From: Roseivirga sp. UBA6052
GTDB taxonomy: Bacteria > Bacteroidota > Bacteroidia > Cytophagales > Cyclobacteriaceae
Length of the DNA stretch: 64,000 bases
Assembly (NCBI GenBank): GCA_002427755.1
Contig: DIYO01000004.1
Coordinates: forward strand, 372,001-436,000
Direction of reading: 5' to 3'
In this document: positions 25,169 to 33,650 of the stretch, in pieces
Position numbering within the stretch: position 1 is the stretch's first letter
Layout: each line of letters begins with the position of its first letter
Made by a program: the position numbers and the translations under genes
The notes under the pieces: generated by a model
Told to the model about the DNA's origin: nothing
The model's input: only the letters and a program-made list of their open reading frames with translations
Database searches by the model: none

Positions 25169-25195
25169 CGCGTTCCTGTAAAACAAGAACGCGTT
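25161..25195 (-). terminator. Hairpin terminator after tuf
   Basis: AACGCGTTC (25187-25195 as its complement) pairs perfectly with GAACGCGTT (25167-25175) across an 11-base loop, and the transcript then reads TGTTTC. The U run is short, so termination may be incomplete. It lies 26 bases after the tuf stop. Confidence 0.65.
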
Positions 25196-25220
25196 CGTAT
25201 TAATTAATATGTTCTAAGAA

Positions 25221-26408
25221 TTAGTCTAGAATTTCAGTTACCTGACCGGCACCTACTGTTCTACCACCTTCTCTAATTGCGAATCTTAAACCTTTCTCTA
25301 GGGCAACTTTGTTGATCAAGTTAACCTCGATAGTTACGTTGTCACCTGGCATTACCATTTCGATATCTGCTGGAAGGCTGATTTCACCAGTAACGTCAGT
25401 TGTTCTTAAGTAGAACTGAGGACGATACTTTTTGAAGAACGGAGTGTGACGTCCACCTTCTTCTTTAGAAAGAACGTAAACCTCTGCTTTGAAGTGAGCG
25501 TGAGGAGTTACAGAACCAGGCTTACAGATGATCATACCTCTTTTGATATCAGTTTTCTCGATACCTCTAAGCAATAGACCAACGTTATCACCAGCTTCAC
25601 CTCTATCTAAGATTTTTCTAAACATCTCAACACCAGTTACAGTAGAAGTCATATCTTCTGCACCCATACCGATGATGTCAACAGGGTCACCAGAGTTGAT
25701 TACACCTCTTTCGATTCTACCAGTTGCAACGGTACCACGACCAGTGATCGAGAATACATCTTCAACAGGCATCAAGAAATCTTTGTCAGTCAATCTTTCT
25801 GGAAGTGGAATGTAATCATCAACAGCATCCATCAACTCTTCAATCTTAGTTACCCACTCTGGCTCGTTGTTCAAACCACCAAGAGCAGAACCTTGGATTA
25901 CTGGAAGATCATCACCAGGGAACTCGTAGAAAGAAAGTAATTCTCTTACTTCCATCTCAACTAGCTCAAGAAGCTCTTCGTCATCAACCAAGTCAACTTT
26001 GTTCATGAATACAACTAGTGCAGGAACACCTACCTGACGTGCAAGAAGGATGTGCTCTCTAGTTTGAGGCATTGGACCATCAGTAGCAGCAACCACAAGA
26101 ATAGCACCGTCCATCTGAGCAGCACCAGTAACCATGTTCTTAACATAGTCAGCGTGACCAGGACAGTCTACGTGAGCGTAGTGTCTGTTAGCAGTTTGGT
26201 ATTCGATGTGTGAAGTATTAATAGTAATACCTCTTTCTTTTTCCTCTGGAGCGTTATCGATCGCAGAGAAGTCTTTTTGTTCAGCAAGACCTTTGTTTGC
26301 TAGAACTGTAGAAATTGCAGCAGTTAAAGTGGTCTTACCGTGGTCAACGTGACCGATAGTACCAATATTAACGTGCGGCTTGGAACGGTCAAAGGTTTCT
26401 TTAGCCAT
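25221..26408 (-). CDS. tuf: Elongation factor Tu
   Basis: EF-Tu delivers aminoacyl-tRNA to the ribosomal A site. The 395-residue protein has the G1 motif GHVDHGKT (residues 19-26), 'DCPGHADYVKNMVTGAAQMD' (G3), 'NKVDLVDDEE' (G4), and the beta-barrel domains II and III ending 'GGRTVGAGQVTEILD'. It is preceded by three tRNA genes and followed by a hairpin terminator; the tRNAs and tuf probably form one transcript. Confidence 0.99.
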   Translation of the reverse strand: MAKETFDRSKPHVNIGTIGHVDHGKTTLTAAISTVLANKGLAEQKDFSAIDNAPEEKERGITINTSHIEYQTANRHYAHVDCPGHADYVKNMVTGAAQMDGAILVVAATDGPMPQTREHILLARQVGVPALVVFMNKVDLVDDEELLELVEMEVRELLSFYEFPGDDLPVIQGSALGGLNNEPEWVTKIEELMDAVDDYIPLPERLTDKDFLMPVEDVFSITGRGTVATGRIERGVINSGDPVDIIGMGAEDMTSTVTGVEMFRKILDRGEAGDNVGLLLRGIEKTDIKRGMIICKPGSVTPHAHFKAEVYVLSKEEGGRHTPFFKKYRPQFYLRTTDVTGEISLPADIEMVMPGDNVTIEVNLINKVALEKGLRFAIREGGRTVGAGQVTEILD

Positions 26409-26484
26409 GATTTTTAATAGTTAATATTAATGTTACAATTATGTCTATACACTAAAAGGCCGACATTCGACCTAGTATTAATTG

Positions 26485-26556
<72 letters not shown>

Positions 26557-26627
26557 TTGCAGTTTCAAGTTTCAGTCTCAAGTTGAACTATAAACTCAAA
26601 ACTTTGAACCTGATAACTCAAAGCTTG
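26557..26627. repeat. Low-complexity spacer between tRNA-Thr and tRNA-Gly
   Basis: The 71-base spacer is made of variants of CTCAAAGTTT and CAAGTTTCAGT and their complements (for example TTTCAAGTTTCAG against AACTCAAAACTTTGAA), so it can fold on itself. It has no coding potential. Similar short self-complementary spacers occur near 38173-38260 and 63778-63840. Confidence 0.45.
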
Positions 26628-26700
26628 AGCGGGTGACGAGGCTCGAACCCGCGACCTACAGCTTGGAAGGCTGTCGCTCTACCAACTGAGCTACACCCGC
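26628..26700 (-). tRNA. tRNA-Gly (TCC anticodon)
   Basis: The 73-base cloverleaf has a perfect acceptor GCGGGTG/CACCCGC, anticodon stem ACAGC/GCTGT with loop CTTCCAA (anticodon TCC), and a T-loop TTCGAGC. It is the middle tRNA of the Tyr-Gly-Thr-tuf transcript. No 3' CCA is encoded. Confidence 0.95.
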
Positions 26701-26733
26701 TTGTACTAACTGCTAAAAGTAGTTAGTCAATTG

Positions 26734-26816
26734 TGGGGGGAGCAGGATTCGAACCTGCGAAGACGTAAGTCAACGGATTTACAGTCCGTCCCAGTTGGCC
26801 GCTTTGGTATCCCCCC
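26734..26816 (-). tRNA. tRNA-Tyr (GTA anticodon)
   Basis: The 83-base gene has acceptor GGGGGGA/TCCCCCC, anticodon stem-loop with GGACTGTAAATCC (anticodon GTA), and the long variable arm expected for class II tRNA-Tyr. It is the first gene after the promoter at 26875-26905. Confidence 0.95.
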
Positions 26817-26835
26817 TCTGGTATTTTCAATAAAT

Positions 26836-26851
26836 ATTAGAACGTTCTAAT
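26836..26851. repeat. 16-base perfect palindrome in the tRNA-Tyr leader
   Basis: ATTAGAACGTTCTAAT reads the same on both strands. It lies about 20 bases downstream of the expected transcription start and 20 bases before tRNA-Tyr. It could be a processing hairpin or a repressor site; neither is shown by the sequence. Confidence 0.6.
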
Positions 26852-26874
26852 GTTTCCCCGCTAAAAACGGACTG

Positions 26875-26905
26875 CAAAATTAGACCCTTTTTTATTTTAT
26901 TCAAA
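26875..26905 (-). promoter_or_regulatory. Promoter of tRNA-Tyr-Gly-Thr-tuf
   Basis: On the minus strand TTTG (26902-26905) and TAATTTTG (26875-26882) are 19 bases apart, followed by GCAGTCCG, as at the rplC and rpsL promoters. It lies about 60 bases upstream of tRNA-Tyr. Confidence 0.87.
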
Positions 26906-27054
26906 TAAATGCTAAAAAAAGCTAGACTATTTTCTCGGCAGATTAAAAAGTGGTCAGAATAAGCCAGAAAGGCACTTTTTAGGCAGACAATTACAATCTC
27001 ATTATCAATCAGAAGTCATACACTTTTGTCTTCTATTCATTATAAATTGTTAGC
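26906..27054. other. Divergent intergenic region between tRNA-Tyr promoter and biotinyl protein
   Basis: The whole gene-free stretch 26817-27121 is about 305 bases. Its left part holds the palindrome and the tRNA promoter. This middle part is AT-rich with no reading frame or strong hairpin that I can support. The right end carries a -7-like box at 27055. Confidence 0.6.
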
Positions 27055-27062
27055 TATATTTG
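27055..27062 (+). promoter_or_regulatory. -7 element for the biotinyl protein-pyrH-frr operon
   Basis: TATATTTG matches TAnnTTTG exactly. No TTTG lies 19-20 bases upstream, so the -33 element is weak. It would start transcription near 27069, about 50 bases before the ATG at 27122, which argues against the longer reading-frame start at 27026. Confidence 0.4.
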
Positions 27063-27121
27063 TGCGGGTTCTTAAGGCGTATTCATTAACTTCCGAGCCA
27101 AAGACCAAACCACTTTTTAAC

Positions 27122-27619
27122 ATGTATCAAGCAACTACTCTAGACGGGGAAGAAATTAGTGTAGAATTCAAAGGCACTCAGATTATATATAATGGTACAC
27201 CTTTTCAGTGGACTCTAGAAAAAACAGGAAAGCAAACCTTTTTAGTTACCAAAGATAACAAGCCGTTTAGGGCTGAGATCTTATCAATTGATTATGACAC
27301 AAAAGAGGTATCATTAAAAATTGATAAATCTATTTATAACATCAGTCTAAGAGACAAAATGGACCTGCTCTTAAAAGAGATGGGTATAGACAATTTAAAC
27401 ACCGCAAAAGTAAACGATGTAAAAGCACCAATGCCAGGATTAATACTGGACATTCTTGTAAAACCGGGCGATGAAGTGCAAAAAGGTGATAAACTACTAA
27501 TACTAGAGGCCATGAAAATGGAGAATGTATTAAAATCACCAGGAGAAGGAATTATTAGTACTATCGAAATCGGCAAAGGAGATAGTGTTGAAAAAAATCA
27601 GATACTGATTAAGTTTTAA
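27122..27619 (+). CDS. Biotin/lipoyl-binding domain protein (acyl-CoA carboxylase carrier-like)
   Basis: This 165-residue protein ends in a biotinyl domain with 'APMPGLILDILVKPGDEVQK' and the biotinylation motif EAMKMEN, where K132 is the expected modified lysine. It therefore likely carries carboxyl-biotin for an acyl-CoA or similar carboxylase. The N-terminal ~80 residues form a small beta-rich region typical of Bacteroidota biotin carriers. I chose ATG at 27122 because the upstream extension to 27026 starts before the likely promoter. No carboxylase subunits are adjacent; pyrH follows 8 bases later. The partner enzyme is unknown. Confidence 0.85.
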   Translation: MYQATTLDGEEISVEFKGTQIIYNGTPFQWTLEKTGKQTFLVTKDNKPFRAEILSIDYDTKEVSLKIDKSIYNISLRDKMDLLLKEMGIDNLNTAKVNDVKAPMPGLILDILVKPGDEVQKGDKLLILEAMKMENVLKSPGEGIISTIEIGKGDSVEKNQILIKF

Positions 27620-27627
27620 ATAATAGA

Positions 27628-28332
27628 ATGGGATACAAAAGAATATTACTAAAGCTAAGTGGTGAGGCCTTAATGGGTGAGCAGAACTACGGTATTGACT
27701 CTAAGCGTTTGGACCAATATGCTCAAGAAATTAAAAAGGTACACGATTCCGGAATTGAGATTGCTATAGTAATTGGTGGAGGCAATATCTACAGAGGAGT
27801 TCAAGCAGAAGCTAGTGGTATAGACAGAGTACAAGGAGACTACATGGGTATGCTGGCTACGGTGATAAATGCCATGGCTATACAAAGTGCCCTGGAGAAG
27901 CACGGTATGTACACCAGACTGATGTCTGGAATAAAAATGGAGGCCGTATGTGAACCTTTTATTAGAAGGAGAGCTGTACGACATTTAGAAAAAGGAAGAA
28001 TCGTAATTTTCGGTGCTGGTATTGGCAATCCCTATTTCACCACGGATTCAACAGCAAGTTTAAGAGCCATTGAAGTAGAAGCTGATGTTGTACTCAAAGG
28101 AACGCGAGTTGATGGTGTTTACACGGCAGATCCTGAGAAAGACCCAAGCGCTACAAGATTTGAAAACCTATCTTTTGATGAGGTAATCCAAAAAGGATAC
28201 AATATTATGGACATGACAGCATTTACGCTGTGTCAAGAAAATAATGTACCTATTATAGTGTTCGACATGAACAAGCCTGGCAACCTAGATAAGCTTGTTA
28301 CAGGAGAAAAAGTAGGTACCTTAATCAGTTAA
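27628..28332 (+). CDS. pyrH: Uridylate kinase
   Basis: UMP kinase phosphorylates UMP to UDP in pyrimidine synthesis. The 234-residue protein has the amino-acid-kinase-family start 'GYKRILLKLSGEALMGEQNY', 'IAIVIGGGNIYRGVQAEASG', and 'EVEADVVLKGTRVDGVYTAD', matching bacterial PyrH. Length is normal. It is followed 3 bases later by frr, a widely conserved pair. Confidence 0.98.
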   Translation: MGYKRILLKLSGEALMGEQNYGIDSKRLDQYAQEIKKVHDSGIEIAIVIGGGNIYRGVQAEASGIDRVQGDYMGMLATVINAMAIQSALEKHGMYTRLMSGIKMEAVCEPFIRRRAVRHLEKGRIVIFGAGIGNPYFTTDSTASLRAIEVEADVVLKGTRVDGVYTADPEKDPSATRFENLSFDEVIQKGYNIMDMTAFTLCQENNVPIIVFDMNKPGNLDKLVTGEKVGTLIS

Positions 28333-28335
28333 ATA

Positions 28336-28896
28336 ATGGAAGAAATAGAAATCTATTTAGATGCGGCCAAAGAGACAATGGAAAAGGCTGTTGGACATGC
28401 AAAGAGTGAATTAGGAAAGATACGCGCTGGTAAAGCTATGCCCAGCATGCTTGATAGTGTAATGGTCGACTATTATGGCAACCCTACTCCTATTAATCAA
28501 ACAGCATCTATTTCAACACCAGACGCAAGAACTATTTTTGTTAAGCCTTGGGAGAAATCAATCATCCCTGAAATTGAAAAAGGTATAATGAACAGTGGTC
28601 TTGGTTTCAATCCTCAGAATGACGGTGAGCAAATTATTATTAGCGTACCTCAGTTAACTGAAGAGAGAAGAGTTCAATTAGTAAAGCAAGCAAAAACTGT
28701 GACTGAAGACGGCAAGATAAGAGTAAGAAATGCTCGTAAAGATGCTAATGATGAGATTAAGTCACTCCTAAAAGAGGGTGTATCTGAAGACGCTGTAAAA
28801 AACGCAGAAATAGATGTGCAAGAACTCACTGACAAATTTGTGAAGGTTATGGATGAGTTGCTTACTTATAAAGAATCTGAAATAATGACTGTGTAA
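28336..28896 (+). CDS. frr: Ribosome recycling factor
   Basis: RRF splits post-termination ribosomes together with EF-G. The 186-residue protein contains 'HAKSELGKIRAGKAMPSMLD', 'NPTPINQTASISTPDARTIF' and 'LTEERRVQLVKQAKTVTEDG', matching the three-helix and beta domains of RRF. It ends the operon; a strong terminator follows. Confidence 0.98.
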   Translation: MEEIEIYLDAAKETMEKAVGHAKSELGKIRAGKAMPSMLDSVMVDYYGNPTPINQTASISTPDARTIFVKPWEKSIIPEIEKGIMNSGLGFNPQNDGEQIIISVPQLTEERRVQLVKQAKTVTEDGKIRVRNARKDANDEIKSLLKEGVSEDAVKNAEIDVQELTDKFVKVMDELLTYKESEIMTV

Positions 28897-28917
28897 AACC
28901 AGAAGAAAATTCTTTGA

Positions 28918-28941
28918 AAAGCACCACTAGGTGCTTTTTTT
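28918..28941 (+). terminator. Intrinsic terminator after frr
   Basis: AAAGCACC pairs with GGTGCTTT around a 4-base loop (ACTA) and is followed by a run of seven T. It lies about 20 bases after the frr stop. Confidence 0.92.
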
Positions 28942-29059
28942 ATACCCTAGATTTTCCAATCCAGTACAAAGATATAACGGTTCACTCCCATCTTCTTTTT
29001 TCCGAATTCAATCAAATGCACCTTAGTTTCCGAAATGTGTAGCACCTATTTATTCTGGT

Positions 29060-29104
29060 TTTGTATAAAAAATGAATTATGCTTGAAACCATTTCTTATA
29101 CAAA
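29060..29104. promoter_or_regulatory. 15-base inverted repeat upstream of the first PadR gene (candidate operator)
   Basis: TTTGTATAAAAAATG (29060-29074) and CATTTCTTATACAAA (29090-29104) are inverted copies matching at 14 of 15 positions, separated by 15 bases. The pair ends 15 bases before the PadR ATG. A symmetric site just upstream of a PadR gene fits autoregulation, which is common in the family. Regulation is inference. Confidence 0.6.
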
Positions 29105-29119
29105 GAGTGAAAATATATT

Positions 29120-29452
29120 ATGAAAGGAACTAATCTGGGAGAATTTGAAGAGCTTGTTTTGCTCACAATAGCTGCCCTTATGGAAGAAGCATACAGTGTA
29201 GCCATCTGTGAAGAGATTGAAAAGGTAACTGGTCGTAGCGTAAAGCTTAGTGTTGTTCATGCAGTACTTAATCGCTTAGATAAAAAAGGCTTTGTAAAAT
29301 CTCATTTAGGAGAACCAACAAAAGCTAGAGGCGGAAGAAGGAAACGATTCTTTACTGTAACACATGCGGGAAAAGCGACACTCTCCAAAGTGAAAGAACA
29401 GAGAGATCAGCTCTGGCAGTTGATCCCTGAATTCAATCTTAAAATGATATGA
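29120..29452 (+). CDS. PadR family transcriptional regulator (first copy)
   Basis: PadR proteins are winged-helix repressors. The 110-residue protein has the family pattern 'LGEFEELVLLTIAALMEEAY' (helix 1), 'LSVVHAVLNRLDKKGFVKSH' (recognition helix) and the wing 'KARGGRRKRFFTVTHAGKAT'. It is a short form without a long C-terminal dimerisation domain. Its stop overlaps the start of the following permease gene (ATGA), so the two are translationally coupled. Its likely target is its own promoter palindrome. Confidence 0.92.
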   Translation: MKGTNLGEFEELVLLTIAALMEEAYSVAICEEIEKVTGRSVKLSVVHAVLNRLDKKGFVKSHLGEPTKARGGRRKRFFTVTHAGKATLSKVKEQRDQLWQLIPEFNLKMI

Positions 29453-32076
29453 AACCACAAGGTATTCAGCCACCAAAATGGGCATTCCGTTTTTTGGAAT
29501 GGTACTGCAAACCAGAGCTATTGGAAGATCTGCAAGGTGATCTGCATGAATACTTTGATAAAACCTTAGAAGAAAAAGGAGCAAGAAGAGCAAAGGTCAA
29601 CTACATCATTGATGTAATAAAGTTCTTCAAACCATACACCATAAAAAAACTCGAAATATTAGATCAATTAACTCAATTCATCATGTTTAAAAATTACTTC
29701 AAAACATCGGTCAGAAGCATTGGAAGAAATAAACTCTTCTCTGCGATTAACATCTTTGGACTAGCCGTGAGCATGTCTGTTTGCTTACTCATGATTACCA
29801 TGTACACCGAGGTGAAAAGCTACGACAAGTTCCATAATGACATAGACAACTTGTATCGTATCAACTCTTTCCAACAGTACATGGACAGAGACACTTACAG
29901 ATATGCGTCAACATCACTTTATCTGGGTAATCGTATGAGAGAGGAAATCCCGGGAATTTCTTCTATTACATTACTCAGAAGAAATGCTGGTGGAGATGCT
30001 AAAGTGGGTGATAATACTTTTCCTGTGGATGCACTTTATGCCGATGAAGAGTTCTTTGATGTGTTATCATTCAAACTAATTAGAGGAACAAGCAGCACAG
30101 CATTGCTGGAACCTAATACGATTGTTATTACCGATGAAACTGCTGAGAAGCTATTTAAAGGTAAAGACCCACTGGATCAGACAATTAATTTAAAAGGTAA
30201 AGACTTTAAGGTGACAGGGGTTGTTGAAAAACCTCCATTCAATTCTCATATGCGCTTTCAGGCTCTCGTCTCTTTAACAACACTTGTTGAAGAAATGAAT
30301 AGTAACGAAGAAGTGTCTAATTGGCCAACGTTTTCCGGAATCTGGATGAATTATATATACTTCCGAACTCAGGAAGGTATAAGCAGTAGCGATATTCAAG
30401 CGAGATTAGATGTTATCTGTGAGGAAGAAAGCAACTTATTAGAGCATACCACAATATCCACTGCTATTGAACCTGTTAGCAAAATTATGACAGGGGAATC
30501 CAATATGTCTAACCAATTGGGTAATAGCATGGGAAGAGAACCACTACTCCTCTTTGCAGGACTGGCCTTTATAGTAATCCTTTCAGCGGGCTTCAATTAC
30601 ACCAATCTTTCCATAGCAAGATCACTTCGCAGATCTAAAGAAGTAGGGGTAAGAAAAGTGGTTGGTGCCAAAAGAGCACAAATCTTTAGTCAATTTATAG
30701 TAGAAGCAACTTTGATATCTTTAGCCTCCTTAGTCTTGGCCGTATTCGGGTTCTACTTAATCAAACCGCTTTTCTTAGGAATTAACCCGGAGATTGAATC
30801 AATCTTTCGGTTAGAATTGGGCATAGAACAAGTGTTCTACTTCTTAGCATTTGCTATTCTTGTGGGCGTTTTTGCAGGCTTTTTACCAGCACTATTTCTG
30901 TCTAAGTTAAAAGCCATTAGCATACTCAAGACTAATTCTAATACGAAACTATTCTCTAGAATAGCACTTAGAAAATCACTCTTAGTCGTTCAATTTACCT
31001 TGTCGCTTATATTCATTATTGCGGCAACAATTGCTAATCGTCAGTTTCAATATGCTATGAACTACGACATGGGCTTTACCACAGATAACGTGCTGACCTT
31101 ACAATTAGAAGGTAATGACCCATTTGAAACTGAAACTATACTTGAAAGAATTCCGGAGATCGAAAGTATCTCAAAATCGGCTTTTGTATTAAGCGTGGGA
31201 AGCACATGGGGAACACAAATGTTCAGTGAAGACAAATTAGATTCTGCTACTATCTACTATTTATCTGTAGATCACAAGTACATACCAATGATGGAGCATA
31301 AACTCCTTGCCGGAAGCAACTTCCCTGCTAAAGAAAAAGTGGAAAACGAAGAAAGCCTCATTTTAAATGAAACTGCTCTCAAGAAGTTTAGACTAGGCAC
31401 ACCTGAGGAAGCTATTGGTAAAATAGTGGAGTTTGACAACCAAGACTTAATGATTTCAGGTGTAGTTGAAGACTTCCACAACCAGACCTTGGGGTCAGAA
31501 ATTCGTTCTTTTGCATTCAGGCATCTGCCACAAAATGCAGGTGTACTCAACTTAAAACTCTCGACAAGCGATATGGTAAACACGAGAGAAAAGATCAAAG
31601 CTGCATGGGATGAATTTGATCAGGTGCATGAATTTAATGCTACTTTTTATGAAGATAGAATTGAAGACGCATATGCCATGTTCTCAGTGCTCTACAAAAT
31701 TGTAGGCTTCTTAGCCTTCTTAACCATCTGTATAGCATCTCTGGGGCTTTTAGGAATGGGAGTTTATACAGCAGAAACTAGACTAAAGGAAATTAGTGTT
31801 CGAAAAGTATTGGGTGCCACAGAAGGCAGTCTAGTTAAACTTCTGTCTAAGAGCTTCATGCTACTATTGTTGTTAGCAGCAGTAATAGCCATACCAATTA
31901 CATATTTCTTATTCGAATCAGTAATACTCGCAGATCAAGCCTACAGAGCACCAATTGGCATCCTTGAACTCACTCTAGGAGTAATCATCATATTCTCTAT
32001 CGGGTTCTTTACAATTGGAAGTCAAACGTTAAAAGCAGCTAAGGCAAACCCTGCTGAAACACTAAGAGCCGAGTAA
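29449..32076 (+). CDS. MacB/FtsX-type ABC transporter permease with N-terminal prefix domain (first copy)
   Basis: This 875-residue protein belongs to the MacB-like permeases. Residues ~1-75 form the small prefix domain (RFLEWYCKPELLEDLQGDLH) known from Bacteroidota permeases encoded next to PadR regulators. Two repeats follow, each with an N-terminal membrane helix, a periplasmic MacB-type core and an FtsX domain with three C-terminal helices: one ending near residue 495, the second at the C-terminus. The motif 'RRSKEVGVRKVVGAKRAQIF' and later 'RLKEISVRKVLGATEGSL' are the coupling sequences seen in FtsX domains. It has no ATPase domain; none is encoded nearby. Substrate is unknown. Confidence 0.88.
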   Translation: MKPQGIQPPKWAFRFLEWYCKPELLEDLQGDLHEYFDKTLEEKGARRAKVNYIIDVIKFFKPYTIKKLEILDQLTQFIMFKNYFKTSVRSIGRNKLFSAINIFGLAVSMSVCLLMITMYTEVKSYDKFHNDIDNLYRINSFQQYMDRDTYRYASTSLYLGNRMREEIPGISSITLLRRNAGGDAKVGDNTFPVDALYADEEFFDVLSFKLIRGTSSTALLEPNTIVITDETAEKLFKGKDPLDQTINLKGKDFKVTGVVEKPPFNSHMRFQALVSLTTLVEEMNSNEEVSNWPTFSGIWMNYIYFRTQEGISSSDIQARLDVICEEESNLLEHTTISTAIEPVSKIMTGESNMSNQLGNSMGREPLLLFAGLAFIVILSAGFNYTNLSIARSLRRSKEVGVRKVVGAKRAQIFSQFIVEATLISLASLVLAVFGFYLIKPLFLGINPEIESIFRLELGIEQVFYFLAFAILVGVFAGFLPALFLSKLKAISILKTNSNTKLFSRIALRKSLLVVQFTLSLIFIIAATIANRQFQYAMNYDMGFTTDNVLTLQLEGNDPFETETILERIPEIESISKSAFVLSVGSTWGTQMFSEDKLDSATIYYLSVDHKYIPMMEHKLLAGSNFPAKEKVENEESLILNETALKKFRLGTPEEAIGKIVEFDNQDLMISGVVEDFHNQTLGSEIRSFAFRHLPQNAGVLNLKLSTSDMVNTREKIKAAWDEFDQVHEFNATFYEDRIEDAYAMFSVLYKIVGFLAFLTICIASLGLLGMGVYTAETRLKEISVRKVLGATEGSLVKLLSKSFMLLLLLAAVIAIPITYFLFESVILADQAYRAPIGILELTLGVIIIFSIGFFTIGSQTLKAAKANPAETLRAE

Positions 32077-32093
32077 TCCAAATCATTATTACT

Positions 32094-32124
32094 TAAAAAA
32101 AGCCCTCAAAATGAGGGCTTTTTT
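32094..32124 (+). terminator. Intrinsic terminator after the first permease
   Basis: AAGCCCTC pairs with GAGGGCTT around loop AAAAT and ends in six T; an A run precedes it, so it may also work on the other strand. It lies about 20 bases after the permease stop. Confidence 0.92.
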
Positions 32125-32226
32125 GGTAGGGTAACTCACAGCTAAAAGTATATTGAGAGAAAGAACAGTTGTCACCTGAGCGACATTTACTAATTTCAGA
32201 TGACCGAAATTTTTTAACTCTTGTAT

Positions 32227-33582
32227 ATGAAACTGCCACGTTTACTTTTTGGGCTTTTATTAGTGACTCTTGTCACTTCTTGTAATCCTGACGATGGAAT
32301 TGAATCACCCACAACATTAGATGAACAGCTTACACAAGCTTTAAGATCTGTTGCTCCCGGAGGTGATATCAATTACTTCAAACTACCAAGCCCCGATGTT
32401 CTTTCTGAGATTCCACAAGATCCACTTAATCCCATAACAGCAGAGAAAGTAGCGCTAGGAAAACTACTTTTTCATGAAACTGAGCTAGGAGGTAATCCAA
32501 ATTTGGCTGCAGGTATGAAAACCTATGGTTGTGCTAGCTGTCATCAAGTGAAGGCCGGATTTCAAGCAGGTATTCCTCAAGGCATTGGTGAAGGGGGTAG
32601 CGGTTTTGGACTAACCGGTGAAGGAAGAACTGTCCATACTGATTATGATGTAGACGATTTAGATATACAACCTATTAGAACCCCTCCTGCACTCAATGTG
32701 GCTTTTCAAGATGTTATGCTATGGAATGGTCAATTCGGAGCTACAGGCACCAATGCTGGCACCGAAGCTAATTGGACTCCCGGTACACCTATAGCTACTA
32801 ACAATGAAGGATTTGAAGGCGTAGAAATCCAGGCCATTGCCGGATTCAACGTACACAGACTACAAATTGATGATGAGTTCTTAACCAACCTTCCTACTTA
32901 TAAAGAAATGTTAGATAACGCTTTCCCTAAAATGCCAGAGGAAAGGAAGTATTCGAATATTGGTGTCGGTTTAGCAGTAGCAGCATATGAAAGAACCTTG
33001 TTATCTACAGAAGCCCCTTTTCAAAAATGGCTAAATGGACAAACCGAAGAATTGAGTCTGGGTGCCAAAAGAGGAGCACTTGTATTCTTTGGTAAAGGAG
33101 AATGCTACAATTGCCATACTGGTCCTGCCTTAAATGATATGGATTTTCACGCGATTGGCATGGAAGATCTCGATGCGCTGAATACTGATCTGAGTATTCC
33201 CGGTGCCTTGAACGCCTCTTTAGGTAGAGGTGGATTCACTAAAAATACGAATGATGAATATAAATTCAAGACCCCTCAGCTTTATAACCTTAAAGACCAC
33301 AGGTTCTTTGGGCATGGTGCCACCTTTGAGTCAATTGAAGCGGTAATCGAGTATAAGAATTTAGGAGTAGTTGAAAAAAGTACATTAAGTGGTCATAGTA
33401 ATATCTCACAACACTTTAAGCCATTGAGTCTCACTACAGATGAAATTGCCGACTTGGTTGACTTCTTAGAAAATGGTCTATACGACTCAAATCTGGACCG
33501 TTTTGTACCATCCTCCCTCCCTTCGGGCAACTGCTTCCCTGTAAGCGATGAACAGTCTAAATTAGATTTGGGCTGCAACTAG
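32227..33582 (+). CDS. Di-heme cytochrome c peroxidase-like lipoprotein
   Basis: This 451-residue protein belongs to the cytochrome c peroxidase/MauG family. An N-terminal lipoprotein signal (LFGLLLVTLVTSC, lipid Cys19) places it in the periplasm, attached to a membrane. Two heme c motifs are seen: CASCH at residues 102-106 and CYNCH at 293-297. Between them lie 'ALGKLLFHETELGGNP' and 'RTPPALNVAFQDVMLWNGQF', typical of the family. It probably reduces hydrogen peroxide or modifies a substrate using electrons from a periplasmic donor. ATG at 32227 is chosen over TTG at 32221. It stands alone between two PadR-permease modules. Confidence 0.92.
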   Translation: MKLPRLLFGLLLVTLVTSCNPDDGIESPTTLDEQLTQALRSVAPGGDINYFKLPSPDVLSEIPQDPLNPITAEKVALGKLLFHETELGGNPNLAAGMKTYGCASCHQVKAGFQAGIPQGIGEGGSGFGLTGEGRTVHTDYDVDDLDIQPIRTPPALNVAFQDVMLWNGQFGATGTNAGTEANWTPGTPIATNNEGFEGVEIQAIAGFNVHRLQIDDEFLTNLPTYKEMLDNAFPKMPEERKYSNIGVGLAVAAYERTLLSTEAPFQKWLNGQTEELSLGAKRGALVFFGKGECYNCHTGPALNDMDFHAIGMEDLDALNTDLSIPGALNASLGRGGFTKNTNDEYKFKTPQLYNLKDHRFFGHGATFESIEAVIEYKNLGVVEKSTLSGHSNISQHFKPLSLTTDEIADLVDFLENGLYDSNLDRFVPSSLPSGNCFPVSDEQSKLDLGCN

Positions 33583-33611
33583 TCAGAATTTAAATCTTAC
33601 AACCCTTTAAG

Positions 33612-33634
33612 AGCGCCAAACAATTTTTGGCGCT
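33612..33634 (+). terminator. Terminator after the di-heme peroxidase gene
   Basis: AGCGCCAAA pairs perfectly with TTTGGCGCT around loop CAATT and is followed by TTG. The U run is short but the 9-base stem is strong. It lies 29 bases after the stop. Confidence 0.75.
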
Positions 33635-33650
33635 TTGTACTTATTATTTT

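Noticed and set aside
27026..27121. Upstream extension of the biotinyl protein
   Set aside because: It begins upstream of the -7 box at 27055 and has no conservation with biotin carriers.
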